From the NCBI RefSeq assembly GCF_000375405.1, contig NZ_AQWS01000016.1:1-64000 (forward strand): a DNA stretch of 64,000 nucleotides. Reading direction: 5' to 3'. Each line of letters opens with the position of its first letter. Position 1 is the first letter of the stretch. The position numbers were made by a program, and so were the translations under genes. This document shows, piece by piece, positions 1-8,535 of this stretch. The notes beneath the pieces are model-generated. The model had not been told where the DNA came from. It saw only the letters and a program-made list of their open reading frames with translations, and did no database searches. The DNA is from Bacteroides propionicifaciens DSM 19291 = JCM 14649 (GTDB lineage: Bacteria; Bacteroidota; Bacteroidia; Bacteroidales; Bacteroidaceae).

Positions 1-1
1 G

Positions 2-205
2 CAAGAGTTCTTGTTGGAGGAATATAAACTTAGCTTACCTATGCTGAAGGATTTAGTAGCTAATGCAGTTAAAATATATAATACAAAAAGACCTCATTGG
101 TCATGTTATATGCAAACACCTGAACAGATGCACAAACAAAGCATATCACAGATGAGAACTTATAAAAATAAATCCTATAGGAAGGCCAGCCTTCCTATAG
201 GATAA
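2..205 (+). CDS. IS3-family transposase, C-terminal fragment (cut by window edge)
   Basis: Only the last 67 or so codons lie in the window; the reading frame is open to the left edge. The segment A-V-K-I-Y-N followed by R-P-H and then T-P-E-Q matches the end of the DDE integrase domain of IS3-type (OrfB) transposases, where the chain normally finishes shortly after the T-P motif. The last ten codons are written by one arm of a perfect palindrome that also carries the first base of the stop codon, so the extreme C-terminus is probably not under protein-level constraint. Whether the element is intact cannot be seen from here. Confidence 0.75.
   Translation, partial: QEFLLEEYKLSLPMLKDLVANAVKIYNTKRPHWSCYMQTPEQMHKQSISQMRTYKNKSYRKASLPIG
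172..203. repeat. Perfect palindrome at transposase stop codon
   Basis: Two 15-bp arms (172-186 and 189-203) are exact inverse complements around a 2-base centre. The right arm runs into the TAA stop of the transposase. No T-run follows, so it is not a textbook intrinsic terminator, but so stable a hairpin could stop transcription or protect the 3' end of the transposase mRNA. Confidence 0.8.
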
Positions 206-228
206 TTAAACTATATTTGATAAATAAA

Positions 229-254
229 CTGTAACGCTTATTTAGGACTAGTCA
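229..254. mobile_element. Probable right terminal repeat of the IS3-type element
   Basis: About 25 bp after the transposase stop comes a stretch that reads TAACGCTTATTTAGGACTAG and ends in TCA. IS3-family elements of Bacteroidota commonly end with a TTTAGGACT-like core and a terminal CA. The left end lies outside the window, so the inverted-repeat match and any target duplication could not be checked. Confidence 0.4.
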
Positions 255-315
255 TGTTGAGCTGCTTTCAATGTATAAGTTTAATTCGGATAGAGTTGGG
301 TGAAGGTGTATAAAT

Positions 316-345
316 AAAAAAAGGAGCTTGGAAAATCCAAACACC
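316..345 (-). terminator. Intrinsic terminator of the small minus-strand gene
   Basis: Read on the minus strand, a stem of about 9 bp (arms 337-345 and 323-331, with one mismatch and one G-U pair) is followed directly by seven T residues (A-run 316-322 on the plus strand). It lies about 40 bp past the stop codon of the 387-524 gene. Confidence 0.65.
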
Positions 346-386
346 TCTCAATTTTAATACTTAACTAACGGTTTGTTGTTAAATAG

Positions 387-524
387 TTACGCTCTATTTG
401 ATAAGAGTTTTTGCAACTGTCCGTTTAACTTTTGGGTCATAATTCCGTTTCCCATTGCTTGGTATCTTTTGATTCGATACTGTAGCATAACGATTTCATT
501 TTCGTTCTTTTTCATAATTGACAT
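387..524 (-). CDS. Small uncharacterised protein, 45 aa
   Basis: I do not recognise this gene. It starts at ATG 524-522 and stops with TAA at 389-387. The product begins M-S-I-M-K-K and is rich in Lys, Gln, Asn, Leu and Met, with no Cys or Trp. It looks like one or two amphipathic helices, with no signal peptide or membrane segment. A TATCTTTG promoter element lies about 57 bp upstream and a hairpin with a T-run lies downstream. That complete transcription unit is the main reason to call it a gene. It sits next to an IS3 remnant and faces the divergent yfcC-like gene. A cargo gene, a small regulator or a conserved genus-specific protein are all possible. Confidence 0.5.
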   Translation of the reverse strand: MSIMKKNENEIVMLQYRIKRYQAMGNGIMTQKLNGQLQKLLSNRA

Positions 525-580
525 CTTTTGTTGCTCTCCACGTTTTGAAGAGCTGGTTTTTTATTCTTTTAATTCAATTA

Positions 581-588
581 CAAAGATA
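581..588 (-). promoter_or_regulatory. Promoter -7 element of the small minus-strand gene
   Basis: The minus strand reads TATCTTTG, a perfect match to the Bacteroidota TAnnTTTG element. No clear TTG is present 19 nt upstream. The predicted leader is about 50 nt. Confidence 0.5.
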
Positions 589-694
589 AGACTTATTTTG
601 TAATACCCATGTTTTATAACATGTATTTTCGCTTTTGATACTCGATTTTATTTCGGTTGGGCTGAAATTCTTATCATATTACATAAATATTACA

Positions 695-702
695 TAGTTT
701 TG
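695..702 (+). promoter_or_regulatory. Promoter -7 element of the yfcC-like gene
   Basis: TAGTTTTG fits TAnnTTTG and lies 21 bp before the ATG at 724. There is no good -33 element, so the leader would be very short. Confidence 0.4.
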
Positions 703-723
703 TGCTAAAACACATAAATAATC

Positions 724-2319
724 ATGACTAAACGAATCCCACATGCCTATACGATAATAGTATTTGCGATTCTATTTTGTGCTATTCTATCTTTGGTGAT
801 TCCTGCTGGGCAGTACGAAAGAGAAACTGTATTGATTAACGGAGTAGAGAAAACTGTCATCGTCGAAGGTTCTTTTCACTTGGTTGAGCGAAGTCCGCAG
901 ACTTGGCAGGTATTTACCTCTCTTTTCTATGGTATAGAAAGACAAGCGGGTATTATTGCTTTCCTGCTAATTATGGGTGGAGCTTTTCAGATACTCAATG
1001 TCACTCAGGCTATTCATGTGGGGATTGTCTCTTTCTTGAACTCAAGTCGAAACTTAGAGAAGTATTGGTTATTTAAAAAAATAGGGGTCAATAACATTAT
1101 TCTGGTTTCTGTAATGTTGCTTTTTAGTCTCTTTGGGGCTGTTTTTGGTATGTCGGAAGAGACTATTGCTTTTACTATAATAATTTTGCCCCTTGCGATA
1201 TCTATGGGTTATGACTCTATTGTTGGTGTTTGTATGGTCTACGTAGCTGCTCATGTTGGTTTTTCTGGAGCTATGTTAAACCCTTTTACTGTAGGAATAG
1301 CTCAAGGGTTCTCTGACTTGCCGCTATTTTCTGGAATTGAATATCGTTCACTTTGCTGGGTGGTTCTAACTTTTGTTATGTTCGTTTTTGTGCTGCGTTA
1401 TGCTGCTAAAGTAAAGAAGAATCCTAAAGCTTCTCCTATGTATGAGCTAGATGCTGTATTACGTGAACAAATCCAACGAAACGATATAGAGGTGGCCTAT
1501 AAGACAACAAAGTCAGCATGGCTTGTCTATGGTTTGATTTTGGTTGCTTTAGTTCTATTTTCCTTTTATTATCCATACAGTACTTTTAGCTTAGGTCAAT
1601 CCACGAATACGGTTTATTTACTACCTATTTTGACGGTTTTATTTTCTGTAACTGGTTTTTTAAGTCTTAAAAAGTCGAATCACTTTTTTGTTTTAGTTAT
1701 TCTTGCTTTTACTATTCTGTTTTTAGTTGTAGGTGTTATTGCTCATGATTGGTATTTACCTGAGATATCTGGTATATTCTTAGCTATGGGGGTTGCTGCA
1801 GGCTTTGCCTTTGGTCTGAAAACTAATGAACTAATAAAGCAGTTTCAGGAAGGTGCAAAGGATATGTTGTCGGTAGCTATTGTTGTAGGTCTTGCCGGAG
1901 GAATTATTCAGATACTTGAAGATGGTTCTGTAATTGATCCAATTTTGCATGGTCTAGCTTCTCTTCTGGGAGAAACAGGAAAGCTATTCTCTTTGACTAT
2001 CATGTATATTATTCAAACACTTATAAACTTAATTATTCCATCGGGTACAGCTAAAGCAGCGCTCACAATGCCCATCATGGCTCCATTTTCCGATGTTATT
2101 GGTATCTCTCGTCAAGCAACAGTTTTGGCTTTTCAATTCGGTGACGGATTTACCAATATGGTAACCCCAACTTCAGCTGTCTTGTTAGGTGTGTTGGGGG
2201 TGGCTAAGATTCCTTATGGAGTGTGGTTGAAGTGGTTTTTTAAGTATTTAATTATATTTGTAATTCTAGGCTTTCTATTGTTGATTCCTACTGTAACACT
2301 AACTTTAAATGGTTTTTAG
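724..2319 (+). CDS. YfcC/DcuC-type C4-dicarboxylate or amino-acid carrier, 531 aa
   Basis: This is an inner-membrane carrier of the YfcC branch of the C4-dicarboxylate anaerobic carrier superfamily. The start (K-R-I-P-H-A-Y-T followed by a helix ending in V-I-P-A-G-Q-Y) and the motif F-L-L-I-M-G-G-A-F are typical of the family. About eleven to thirteen hydrophobic segments are visible, including paired blocks near residues 90-215 and 385-500. The conserved I-I-P-S-G-T-A segment near 438 is a likely substrate-site loop. Substrates in the family include dicarboxylates, arginine/ornithine and peptide-like compounds; the sequence does not settle which. The stop codon abuts the ATG of the lactonase-like gene, so the two are probably co-transcribed. 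Confidence 0.8.
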   Translation: MTKRIPHAYTIIVFAILFCAILSLVIPAGQYERETVLINGVEKTVIVEGSFHLVERSPQTWQVFTSLFYGIERQAGIIAFLLIMGGAFQILNVTQAIHVGIVSFLNSSRNLEKYWLFKKIGVNNIILVSVMLLFSLFGAVFGMSEETIAFTIIILPLAISMGYDSIVGVCMVYVAAHVGFSGAMLNPFTVGIAQGFSDLPLFSGIEYRSLCWVVLTFVMFVFVLRYAAKVKKNPKASPMYELDAVLREQIQRNDIEVAYKTTKSAWLVYGLILVALVLFSFYYPYSTFSLGQSTNTVYLLPILTVLFSVTGFLSLKKSNHFFVLVILAFTILFLVVGVIAHDWYLPEISGIFLAMGVAAGFAFGLKTNELIKQFQEGAKDMLSVAIVVGLAGGIIQILEDGSVIDPILHGLASLLGETGKLFSLTIMYIIQTLINLIIPSGTAKAALTMPIMAPFSDVIGISRQATVLAFQFGDGFTNMVTPTSAVLLGVLGVAKIPYGVWLKWFFKYLIIFVILGFLLLIPTVTLTLNGF

Positions 2320-3450
2320 ATGAGAGGTAATTATATATTGAGTATATTAATAGGTGTAGCCAGTGTGTTCTGTTTTTTATATTCCTGTAATCAAGAAAAG
2401 CAAGTGGATATGTCGGAATTATATATGTTAGTGGGAACTTATACTTCTCAGGATAGTGAAGGTATCTATGTTTATAAATTTAATAGTGACACAGGAGAGT
2501 ATTCTCTTGTGAGTACAACCAAAGTAGATAACCCATCTTACTTAACCTTCTCACCCAATGGTAAAATTGTTTATGCGGTTAGTGAAAATGATGATGTAGA
2601 TGTTGATGGTGTTTTCTCTTATCAACTTGATAAGAAGAATGGAAAATTATCTCTTCTAGACTCTGTATTGACTGAAGGTGCAGCTCCGTGTTATGTTGTA
2701 AGCAGTTTTGATGGTAAGTGGCTTGTTACTGCTAACTATAATGGAGGAAGTTTGAGCATGGTCAAGACAAATGATTTTGGGATGTTTGAGAATGCAGTAC
2801 ATGTAATTCAGTTTCAGGGAGAGGGACCAAACAAATCTCGACAACAACAATCCCATCTGCATTGTATCTATCCTTCACCAGATAGCCTCTATCTTTTTGC
2901 TAACGATCTTGGCGCCGATAAGATATATCGTATGGATTACTCTGATAATTTGGATAACAGTTCAGTTGTGGAGTTTTCTGTAAAACCAGGATCGGGACCT
3001 CGTCATAGTTCCTTTCACCCTAGTGGTGAATGGGTTTATACTATTACTGAGTTGTCTGGAGAGGTTATTGCATATAATTATACCGACGGTGTGCTGGAAG
3101 AGTTTCAAACTATTCTAGCCGATAAATTTCATGCAGGAGGTTCTGCCGATATTCAGATAAGCCCCAATGGAAAATACCTTTATGCATCTAACCGACTTCA
3201 AGGAGATGGCATAGCTATTTTCTCTATCGATCAAGATAATGGGGTTTTGTCAGCAATAGGTTATCAGCAAACGGGGCAACACCCTCGTAATTTAGCGATT
3301 ACTCCAAATGGCAAATTTATTTTAGCTGCTTGTAGAGATGAGAATCAGATAGAGATTTATCAAATTGACGATAATACGGGCTTCTTGAATCTGCATGAAT
3401 CTATTTCTGTAAATCAGCCCGTTTGTGTTAAGTTTACATCTTTGGACTGA
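2320..3450 (+). CDS. Lactonase-family beta-propeller lipoprotein, 376 aa
   Basis: A lipoprotein signal peptide ends in the lipobox L-Y-S-C (Cys23), so the protein is predicted to be exported and anchored in a membrane. The rest is a seven-bladed propeller of the 6-phosphogluconolactonase (Pgl/YkgB) type: repeated S-P-N-G-K-like blade motifs near residues 67, 289 and 328, the G-T-Y-T start of the first blade, and a G-P-R-H segment near 227. Family members hydrolyse sugar lactones, but export makes a role in cytosolic pentose-phosphate metabolism unlikely. The ATG follows the upstream stop codon with no gap, which suggests translational coupling to the carrier. A strong terminator follows. Confidence 0.8.
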   Translation: MRGNYILSILIGVASVFCFLYSCNQEKQVDMSELYMLVGTYTSQDSEGIYVYKFNSDTGEYSLVSTTKVDNPSYLTFSPNGKIVYAVSENDDVDVDGVFSYQLDKKNGKLSLLDSVLTEGAAPCYVVSSFDGKWLVTANYNGGSLSMVKTNDFGMFENAVHVIQFQGEGPNKSRQQQSHLHCIYPSPDSLYLFANDLGADKIYRMDYSDNLDNSSVVEFSVKPGSGPRHSSFHPSGEWVYTITELSGEVIAYNYTDGVLEEFQTILADKFHAGGSADIQISPNGKYLYASNRLQGDGIAIFSIDQDNGVLSAIGYQQTGQHPRNLAITPNGKFILAACRDENQIEIYQIDDNTGFLNLHESISVNQPVCVKFTSLD

Positions 3451-3481
3451 ATATAAATACCTTTATAGCATGATAAATATT

Positions 3482-3529
3482 AAATGCATCTGCCAATAAT
3501 TCATTATGAGTTAAGTAGATGCATTTTTA
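3482..3529 (+). terminator. Terminator after the carrier-lactonase operon
   Basis: Ten-base arms (3482-3491 and 3517-3526) pair perfectly around a 25-base loop and end in a T-run. Confidence 0.7.
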
Positions 3530-3539
3530 TATATTATAT

Positions 3540-3570
3540 TTTGTATTCGAATAGATTATTTGTATCTTTG
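3540..3570 (+). promoter_or_regulatory. Promoter of the rimP-nusA-infB operon
   Basis: TTTG at 3540-3543 and TATCTTTG at 3563-3570 are separated by exactly 19 bp, an ideal Bacteroidota primary-sigma promoter. Confidence 0.8.
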
Positions 3571-3589
3571 TGAGCGATATGGATGATTG

Positions 3590-3618
3590 AGGAGGGGCAC
3601 TAGAAGCTCCTTTTTTTG
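3590..3618 (+). terminator. Leader hairpin with T-run before rimP (candidate attenuator)
   Basis: A nine-pair stem (3590-3598 with 3606-3614, including G-U pairs) closes a 7-base loop, and its 3' side merges into seven T residues at 3611-3617. It lies between the promoter and the rimP ATG at 3636, so full termination would shut off the operon. Conditional read-through is the likelier function. It could equally be a 5'-stabilising hairpin. Confidence 0.6.
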
Positions 3619-3635
3619 TTCTTAATAATTGATTA

Positions 3636-4103
3636 ATGATAGATAAAAGATCTGTTTGTCAGATAGTTGAAGAGTGGCTAGAAGATAAAGAATACTTTTT
3701 AGTTGAAGTTTCTGTAACTTCTGATGACAAAATTGTGGTTGAAATAGATCACGCCGAAGGTGTGTGGATAGAGGATTGTGTTGATTTAAGTCGCTTTATC
3801 GAGTCTAAATTAAATCGAGAAGAAGACGATTATGAGCTTGAAGTTGGCTCAGCTGGTGTGGGTCAGCCGTTCAAGGTCCTCCAGCAATATTATAATCATA
3901 TTGGTCGTGAGGTTGAAGTGCTTACTCGTAAGGGAATAAAACTTACAGGTGAGTTAATTGACGTTAATGAGACTGAGATAAAAATTATATGTGATAAAAA
4001 AGTAAAAGTGGAAGGAGAAAAACGCCCCAAGCTAGCAAGCGTTGAGGAAGTTATTCCATTTGAAAATATAAAATACACTAAATACTTAATTACTTTTAAA
4101 TAA
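3636..4103 (+). CDS. rimP: Ribosome maturation factor RimP, 155 aa
   Basis: RimP helps assemble the 30S subunit. The N-terminal alpha/beta domain ends in the characteristic Y-E-L-E-V-G-S-A-G-V motif (family form YxLEVSSPG), followed by an Sm-like C-terminal domain that includes G-R-E-V-E-V and L-T-G-E-L. Length is normal for the family. It is the first gene of rimP-nusA-infB, a widely conserved order, with only 2 nt to nusA. There is no clear Shine-Dalgarno sequence. Confidence 0.95.
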   Translation: MIDKRSVCQIVEEWLEDKEYFLVEVSVTSDDKIVVEIDHAEGVWIEDCVDLSRFIESKLNREEDDYELEVGSAGVGQPFKVLQQYYNHIGREVEVLTRKGIKLTGELIDVNETEIKIICDKKVKVEGEKRPKLASVEEVIPFENIKYTKYLITFK

Positions 4104-4105
4104 TT

Positions 4106-5368
4106 ATGGCGAAGAAAGAAGATACCATTAGCCTAATTGATACATTCTCTGAGTTTAAGGACAACAAGAAAATCGATAAAACCACTATGATAAGCGTTCT
4201 TGAAGAATCTTTTCGTAGTGTTATTGCTAAAATTGTAGGTACTGATGAGAATTACGATGTAATCGTAAATCCTGATCAAGGAGATTTTGAGATTTGGAGA
4301 AATCGTGAAGTTGTTGCCGATGGTGACGTAACTGACGATTATATGCAGATTTCATTATCTGAGGCTAGAAAGACCGACGAGTCTTACGAAATAGGTGAAG
4401 AAGTAACAGACAAGGTTTTCTTTGAAAGCTTTGGTCGTCGTGCTATTCTGAATCTTCGTCAAACCCTAGCTTCTAAAATCTTAGAACTAGAGAAAGATAG
4501 TCTTTACAATAAGTATATTGAGCGTGTAGGGACGATAATCTCTGCTGAGGTTTATCAGATATGGAAAAAAGAAATTCTATTGGTTGACGACGAAGGTAAC
4601 GAGTTAATCTTGCCTAAGTCTGAGCAAATACCAAGAGATTTCTTCCGTAAAGGAGAGTCAATCCGTGCAGTAGTTGCTCGTGTTGATAATAAAAATAATA
4701 ATCCGAAAATTGTGTTGTCTAGAACATCACCAGTTTTCTTAGAAAGACTTTTTGAGTTGGAAGTCCCTGAGATTACCGATGGTCTTATAACAATCAAAAA
4801 AGTTGCACGTATACCTGGAGAAAGAGCAAAAGTTGCTGTGGAGTCTTACGATGAGCGTATTGATCCTGTTGGTGCTTGTGTTGGAGTGAAAGGTAGCCGT
4901 ATTCACGGTATTGTACGTGAGCTTTGCAATGAAAATATTGATGTAATTAATTATACATCTAACATTCAATTATTTATTCAACGTTCATTAAGCCCTGCTA
5001 CAGTTTCTTCTATTCGTTTGAATGAAAAAGATCGCAAGGCCGAAATATTCTTACAACCTGATGAGGTTTCATTGGCAATTGGTAAGGGTGGTTTGAATAT
5101 TAAATTAGCTAGTATGCTTTCTGAATACACGATTGATGTATTCCGTGAGTTAGCTGAAACCGATAGCGAAGATATCTATTTAGATGAATTCAAAGATGAG
5201 ATTGAAGGATGGGTTATCGAAGCAATCAAAGGCTTAGGCCTTGACACAGCTAAGGCTGTGTTAGAAGTACCTCGTAATCGACTGATTGAAGATGCTGACT
5301 TAGAGGAAGAGACAGTTGACGAGGTATTAAATATATTAAAAGCGGAGTTTGAAGAAGATGAAAACTAA
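4106..5368 (+). CDS. nusA: Transcription factor NusA, 420 aa
   Basis: NusA binds RNA polymerase and modulates pausing, termination and antitermination. The order is an N-terminal polymerase-binding domain, an S1 domain (about 135-200), KH1 with G-V-K-G near 260, and KH2 with G-K-G-G at 326-329. A short acidic C-terminus carries helix-hairpin-helix-like sequence. It lacks the duplicated acidic repeats of gammaproteobacterial NusA and is therefore about 75 residues shorter, as usual in Bacteroidota. A leader hairpin upstream of its operon makes autoregulation plausible. Confidence 0.96.
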   Translation: MAKKEDTISLIDTFSEFKDNKKIDKTTMISVLEESFRSVIAKIVGTDENYDVIVNPDQGDFEIWRNREVVADGDVTDDYMQISLSEARKTDESYEIGEEVTDKVFFESFGRRAILNLRQTLASKILELEKDSLYNKYIERVGTIISAEVYQIWKKEILLVDDEGNELILPKSEQIPRDFFRKGESIRAVVARVDNKNNNPKIVLSRTSPVFLERLFELEVPEITDGLITIKKVARIPGERAKVAVESYDERIDPVGACVGVKGSRIHGIVRELCNENIDVINYTSNIQLFIQRSLSPATVSSIRLNEKDRKAEIFLQPDEVSLAIGKGGLNIKLASMLSEYTIDVFRELAETDSEDIYLDEFKDEIEGWVIEAIKGLGLDTAKAVLEVPRNRLIEDADLEEETVDEVLNILKAEFEEDEN

Positions 5369-5380
5369 TAGACTTATGAA

Positions 5381-5421
5381 TAGACGATAATAGGCAGTAG
5401 ATTTCAATCTTTGATCGTCTA
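5381..5421 (+). promoter_or_regulatory. Hairpin in the nusA-infB spacer
   Basis: Eight-base arms (5381-5388 and 5414-5421) are exact inverse complements across a 25-base loop in the 113-bp spacer. No T-run follows. It may be an mRNA processing or stability element; no TAnnTTTG promoter was found between it and infB. Confidence 0.4.
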
Positions 5422-5481
5422 GTACGGATAGTTAAATTAGAGATTTTCATTCTCTCTCCATTTATTCATTAAATTTTAAGT

Positions 5482-8424
5482 ATGACGATAAGGTTAAATA
5501 AAGTAACAAGAGACTTAAATGTCGGTATTGCAACTGTAGTGGACTTTTTGAAAAAGAAGGGTGTCGACATCGACGAAAACCCTAATTCAAAAATTTCAAA
5601 GGAGCAATATAATATGCTCGTTGATGAGTTTAGTACAGACAAAAGTCTTCGAATAAAATCTGAGCGTTTTATTCAAGAACGACAAGAAGATAAGAAACGC
5701 AACAAGGCTTCTGTTGCGATTGATGGTTACGAGTCCGACCAACAACCAGTAGAAAAGGCTGAAAATAGTGATGTAATTGAAACGGTTGTACCAGAAGAGG
5801 TGCGACCTAAGGTGAAAGCTGTTGGTAAAATTGATTTGGACAAACCTCGTCGTCAGGTAGATGAGAAAAAAGAAGTGAAATCTACTACTGCTGCAAATGC
5901 AGAAACAAATTCAGAGAACATAAAGTCTAATTTAGAAAAAAAGAAAGCAGTAGCTACACAAGAAACTACCCCAGAAGAAGTAGCAATTGAAGCTCCCTTA
6001 CAAGTGAGTCAAAAGGAGTCTGAAAAGAAAACTGCGAAAGAGAGCGAGAACGTGAAAGAGGTGAAAAAACAGGAGTCAAAGGATGTAATATCCGAAAAGG
6101 CAAGCACGAAAACAACTGCAAAACAAGAGGTTAAAGGTGCTATTGAAGAAGTAAATAAAGATAATGAAGCCGAGTCATCAGAAGATGGAGTCTTCACTTT
6201 AAGTTCTTCTGAGTTAAAAACAAAGATTAACGTTGTAGGACATATTGATTTAGAAGCAATAAATCAATCTACTCGTCCTAAAAAGAAGAGTAAAGAAGAG
6301 CGCAAAAAAGAGCGTGAGGATAAAGGCCGTACTACCCCTACAGCTACATCAACTGACCCTAAGAAGATCAAAAAGCGTCGTCGTATAACTAAAGAAAAAG
6401 TTGATATCGACAAAGCGTCTAATCAATCACCAGCTGCTGCAAGACCAGGGGCTATAGCTAGACCTGAGCGTAAAAAAACACTCAAAGCTAAGAGAATCAA
6501 AAAACCTATTCTTAAACAAGAGGTTACTGAAGAAGATGTTGCACGTCAAGTAAAAGAAACTTTAGCAAGGCTAACTTCTAAAGGAAGAAATAATTCGTCT
6601 CGATATAGAAAAGATAAACGTGAGCAAGCTAACGTACGTGCTCAGCAAAAAGAGCAACTAGAGCAAGCAGAACAAAAGACAATTAAGCTAACAGAGTTTG
6701 TAACCGTTAGTGAGTTGGCTAGTTTAATGGATATCGCACCAATCAATGTTATCTCAACTTGTATGAGTGTAGGTATCATGGTTTCGATTAATCAACGTTT
6801 GGATGCTGAAACTATTAACTTAGTAGCTGAGGAATTTGGCTTTAAGACTGAATACGTTAGTGCAGATGTTTCACAAGCTATTGAGGAAGTAGAAGATGCA
6901 GTTGAGGATCTAGAACCTCGTGCTCCGATTATTACCGTTATGGGACACGTTGACCACGGTAAAACTTCATTATTAGACTGGATTCGTAAGGAGAATGTGA
7001 TCGCTGGTGAAGCTGGAGGTATTACTCAGCATATTGGTGCTTATCACGTTACTCTTCCAGAAGGCAAAAAAATAACATTCTTAGATACTCCAGGTCACGA
7101 GGCTTTTACAGCGATGCGTGCGCGTGGAGCTAAGGTTACCGATATTGCTATTATTATTGTTGCTGCTGACGATAACGTCATGCCACAAACTAAGGAAGCT
7201 GTAAACCATGCTATGGCAGCAGGCGTACCTATTGTTTTTGCAATTAATAAAATAGATAAACCAACAGCAAACCCAGACAAAGTTAAAACTGAACTTGCTG
7301 AGATGAACTATTTAGTTGAAGAGTGGGGTGGTAAATACCAATCTCAAGATATTTCAGCTAAACAAGGTCTAGGCGTTTCGGAATTGCTTGAAAAAGTACT
7401 TCTTGAAGCTGAGGTTCTTGACCTACAAGCTAACCCTGATCGACCAGGAACAGGATCTGTAATTGAGTCTACTCTTGATAAAGGTCGTGGTTTCGTATCT
7501 ACATTACTTGTATCTAACGGTACACTTAAAATGGGTGATATTGTTCTAGCAGGAACTAGTTTTGGTAGAATTAAAGCGATGTTTAACGAGCGTAATCAGC
7601 GAATTGAATCAGCAGGTCCTTCGGAACCCGTATTGATTCTTGGTCTTGACGGTGCTCCTGCTGCAGGTGATAGCTTCCACGTTTTAGAAACAGAACAAGA
7701 AGCTAGAGAAATTGCAACAAAACGTAAACAGCTTCAAAGAGAGCAAGGTATCCGTACTCAGAAACTATTAACTCTTGATGAGGTGGGTAGACGTATTGCT
7801 CTTGGTAACTTCCAAGAATTGAATATCATTGTTAAGGGTGACTTTGATGGTTCTGTAGAGGCACTATCAGACTCATTAATCAAGCTTTCAACTGAGCAAA
7901 TCCAAGTAAATGTAATCCATAAGGGTGTAGGACAAATATCAGAATCTGATGTTTCGCTTGCAGCAGCTTCGGATGCTATTATTATTGGTTTCCAAGTTCG
8001 TCCATCTACCACAGCTGAGAGAATGGCTGAAGCAGAAGGAGTTGATATCCGCAAATATTCAATTATCTACGATGCTATCGAGGAGGTTAAATCTGCAATG
8101 GAAGGTATGCTTGAGCCTATAGTTAAGGAACAAGTGACTGCTAATGTTGATGTACGTGAGGTATTCAATATTACCAAAGTAGGACTTGTTGCTGGTTGTT
8201 TGGTGAAATCTGGTAAGATCAAACGTGCCGATAAAGTACGTTTGATACGTGATGGTATTGTAATCTACTCTGGTCACATAACTGCTCTAAAGCGATTTAA
8301 AGATGATGTGAAAGAGGTAGGAGCAAACTTCGAATGTGGTTTGAGTTTAACAAACTGCACCGATATCCAACCAGGTGATACAATTGAATCATACGAGGAA
8401 ATTGAGGTAAAACAAAAATTATAA
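5482..8424 (+). CDS. infB: Translation initiation factor IF-2, 980 aa
   Basis: IF-2 is a GTPase that delivers initiator tRNA to the 30S subunit and promotes subunit joining. An IF2_N winged motif lies at residues 1-50. A highly charged Lys/Glu-rich linker of about 350 residues follows, with a basic stretch near 290-390, and a second IF2_N domain lies near 395-450. The G domain starts with G-H-V-D-H-G-K-T at 488-495 and includes D-T-P-G-H-E and N-K-I-D. Domains II, III and IV complete the protein. The long low-complexity linker is normal for Bacteroidota. A 15-bp terminator ends the operon. Confidence 0.97.
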   Translation: MTIRLNKVTRDLNVGIATVVDFLKKKGVDIDENPNSKISKEQYNMLVDEFSTDKSLRIKSERFIQERQEDKKRNKASVAIDGYESDQQPVEKAENSDVIETVVPEEVRPKVKAVGKIDLDKPRRQVDEKKEVKSTTAANAETNSENIKSNLEKKKAVATQETTPEEVAIEAPLQVSQKESEKKTAKESENVKEVKKQESKDVISEKASTKTTAKQEVKGAIEEVNKDNEAESSEDGVFTLSSSELKTKINVVGHIDLEAINQSTRPKKKSKEERKKEREDKGRTTPTATSTDPKKIKKRRRITKEKVDIDKASNQSPAAARPGAIARPERKKTLKAKRIKKPILKQEVTEEDVARQVKETLARLTSKGRNNSSRYRKDKREQANVRAQQKEQLEQAEQKTIKLTEFVTVSELASLMDIAPINVISTCMSVGIMVSINQRLDAETINLVAEEFGFKTEYVSADVSQAIEEVEDAVEDLEPRAPIITVMGHVDHGKTSLLDWIRKENVIAGEAGGITQHIGAYHVTLPEGKKITFLDTPGHEAFTAMRARGAKVTDIAIIIVAADDNVMPQTKEAVNHAMAAGVPIVFAINKIDKPTANPDKVKTELAEMNYLVEEWGGKYQSQDISAKQGLGVSELLEKVLLEAEVLDLQANPDRPGTGSVIESTLDKGRGFVSTLLVSNGTLKMGDIVLAGTSFGRIKAMFNERNQRIESAGPSEPVLILGLDGAPAAGDSFHVLETEQEAREIATKRKQLQREQGIRTQKLLTLDEVGRRIALGNFQELNIIVKGDFDGSVEALSDSLIKLSTEQIQVNVIHKGVGQISESDVSLAAASDAIIIGFQVRPSTTAERMAEAEGVDIRKYSIIYDAIEEVKSAMEGMLEPIVKEQVTANVDVREVFNITKVGLVAGCLVKSGKIKRADKVRLIRDGIVIYSGHITALKRFKDDVKEVGANFECGLSLTNCTDIQPGDTIESYEEIEVKQKL

Positions 8425-8451
8425 TAGTGCCCTAACCGGCATTCCAAAATG

Positions 8452-8520
8452 AATGTGCCAATGAATTTTTACAAATTGTTTAGATGCTTTTTGTGGTGAT
8501 TCATTGGCACATTTTTATTT
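8452..8520 (+). terminator. Terminator of the rimP-nusA-infB operon
   Basis: Perfect 15-bp arms (8452-8466 and 8499-8513) are followed by a T-rich run. The loop is 32 bases. Confidence 0.85.
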
Positions 8521-8535
8521 TTTAAATATAAAATA

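Larger units (their letters stand above)
255..723. other. Intergenic stretch holding one small minus-strand gene
   Basis: Apart from the small minus-strand gene at 387-524 with its terminator (316-345) and promoter element (581-588), and the promoter element at 695-702 for the downstream carrier gene, nothing convincing is seen. A plus-strand open frame at 373-603 is antisense to the small gene and has the hydrophobic composition of a shadow frame. Confidence 0.5.

Noticed and set aside
373-603. Plus-strand open frame of 76 codons
   Set aside because: It is antisense to the small gene at 387-524, which has a promoter element and terminator in the proper order; the plus-strand product has shadow-like hydrophobic composition and no transcription signals.
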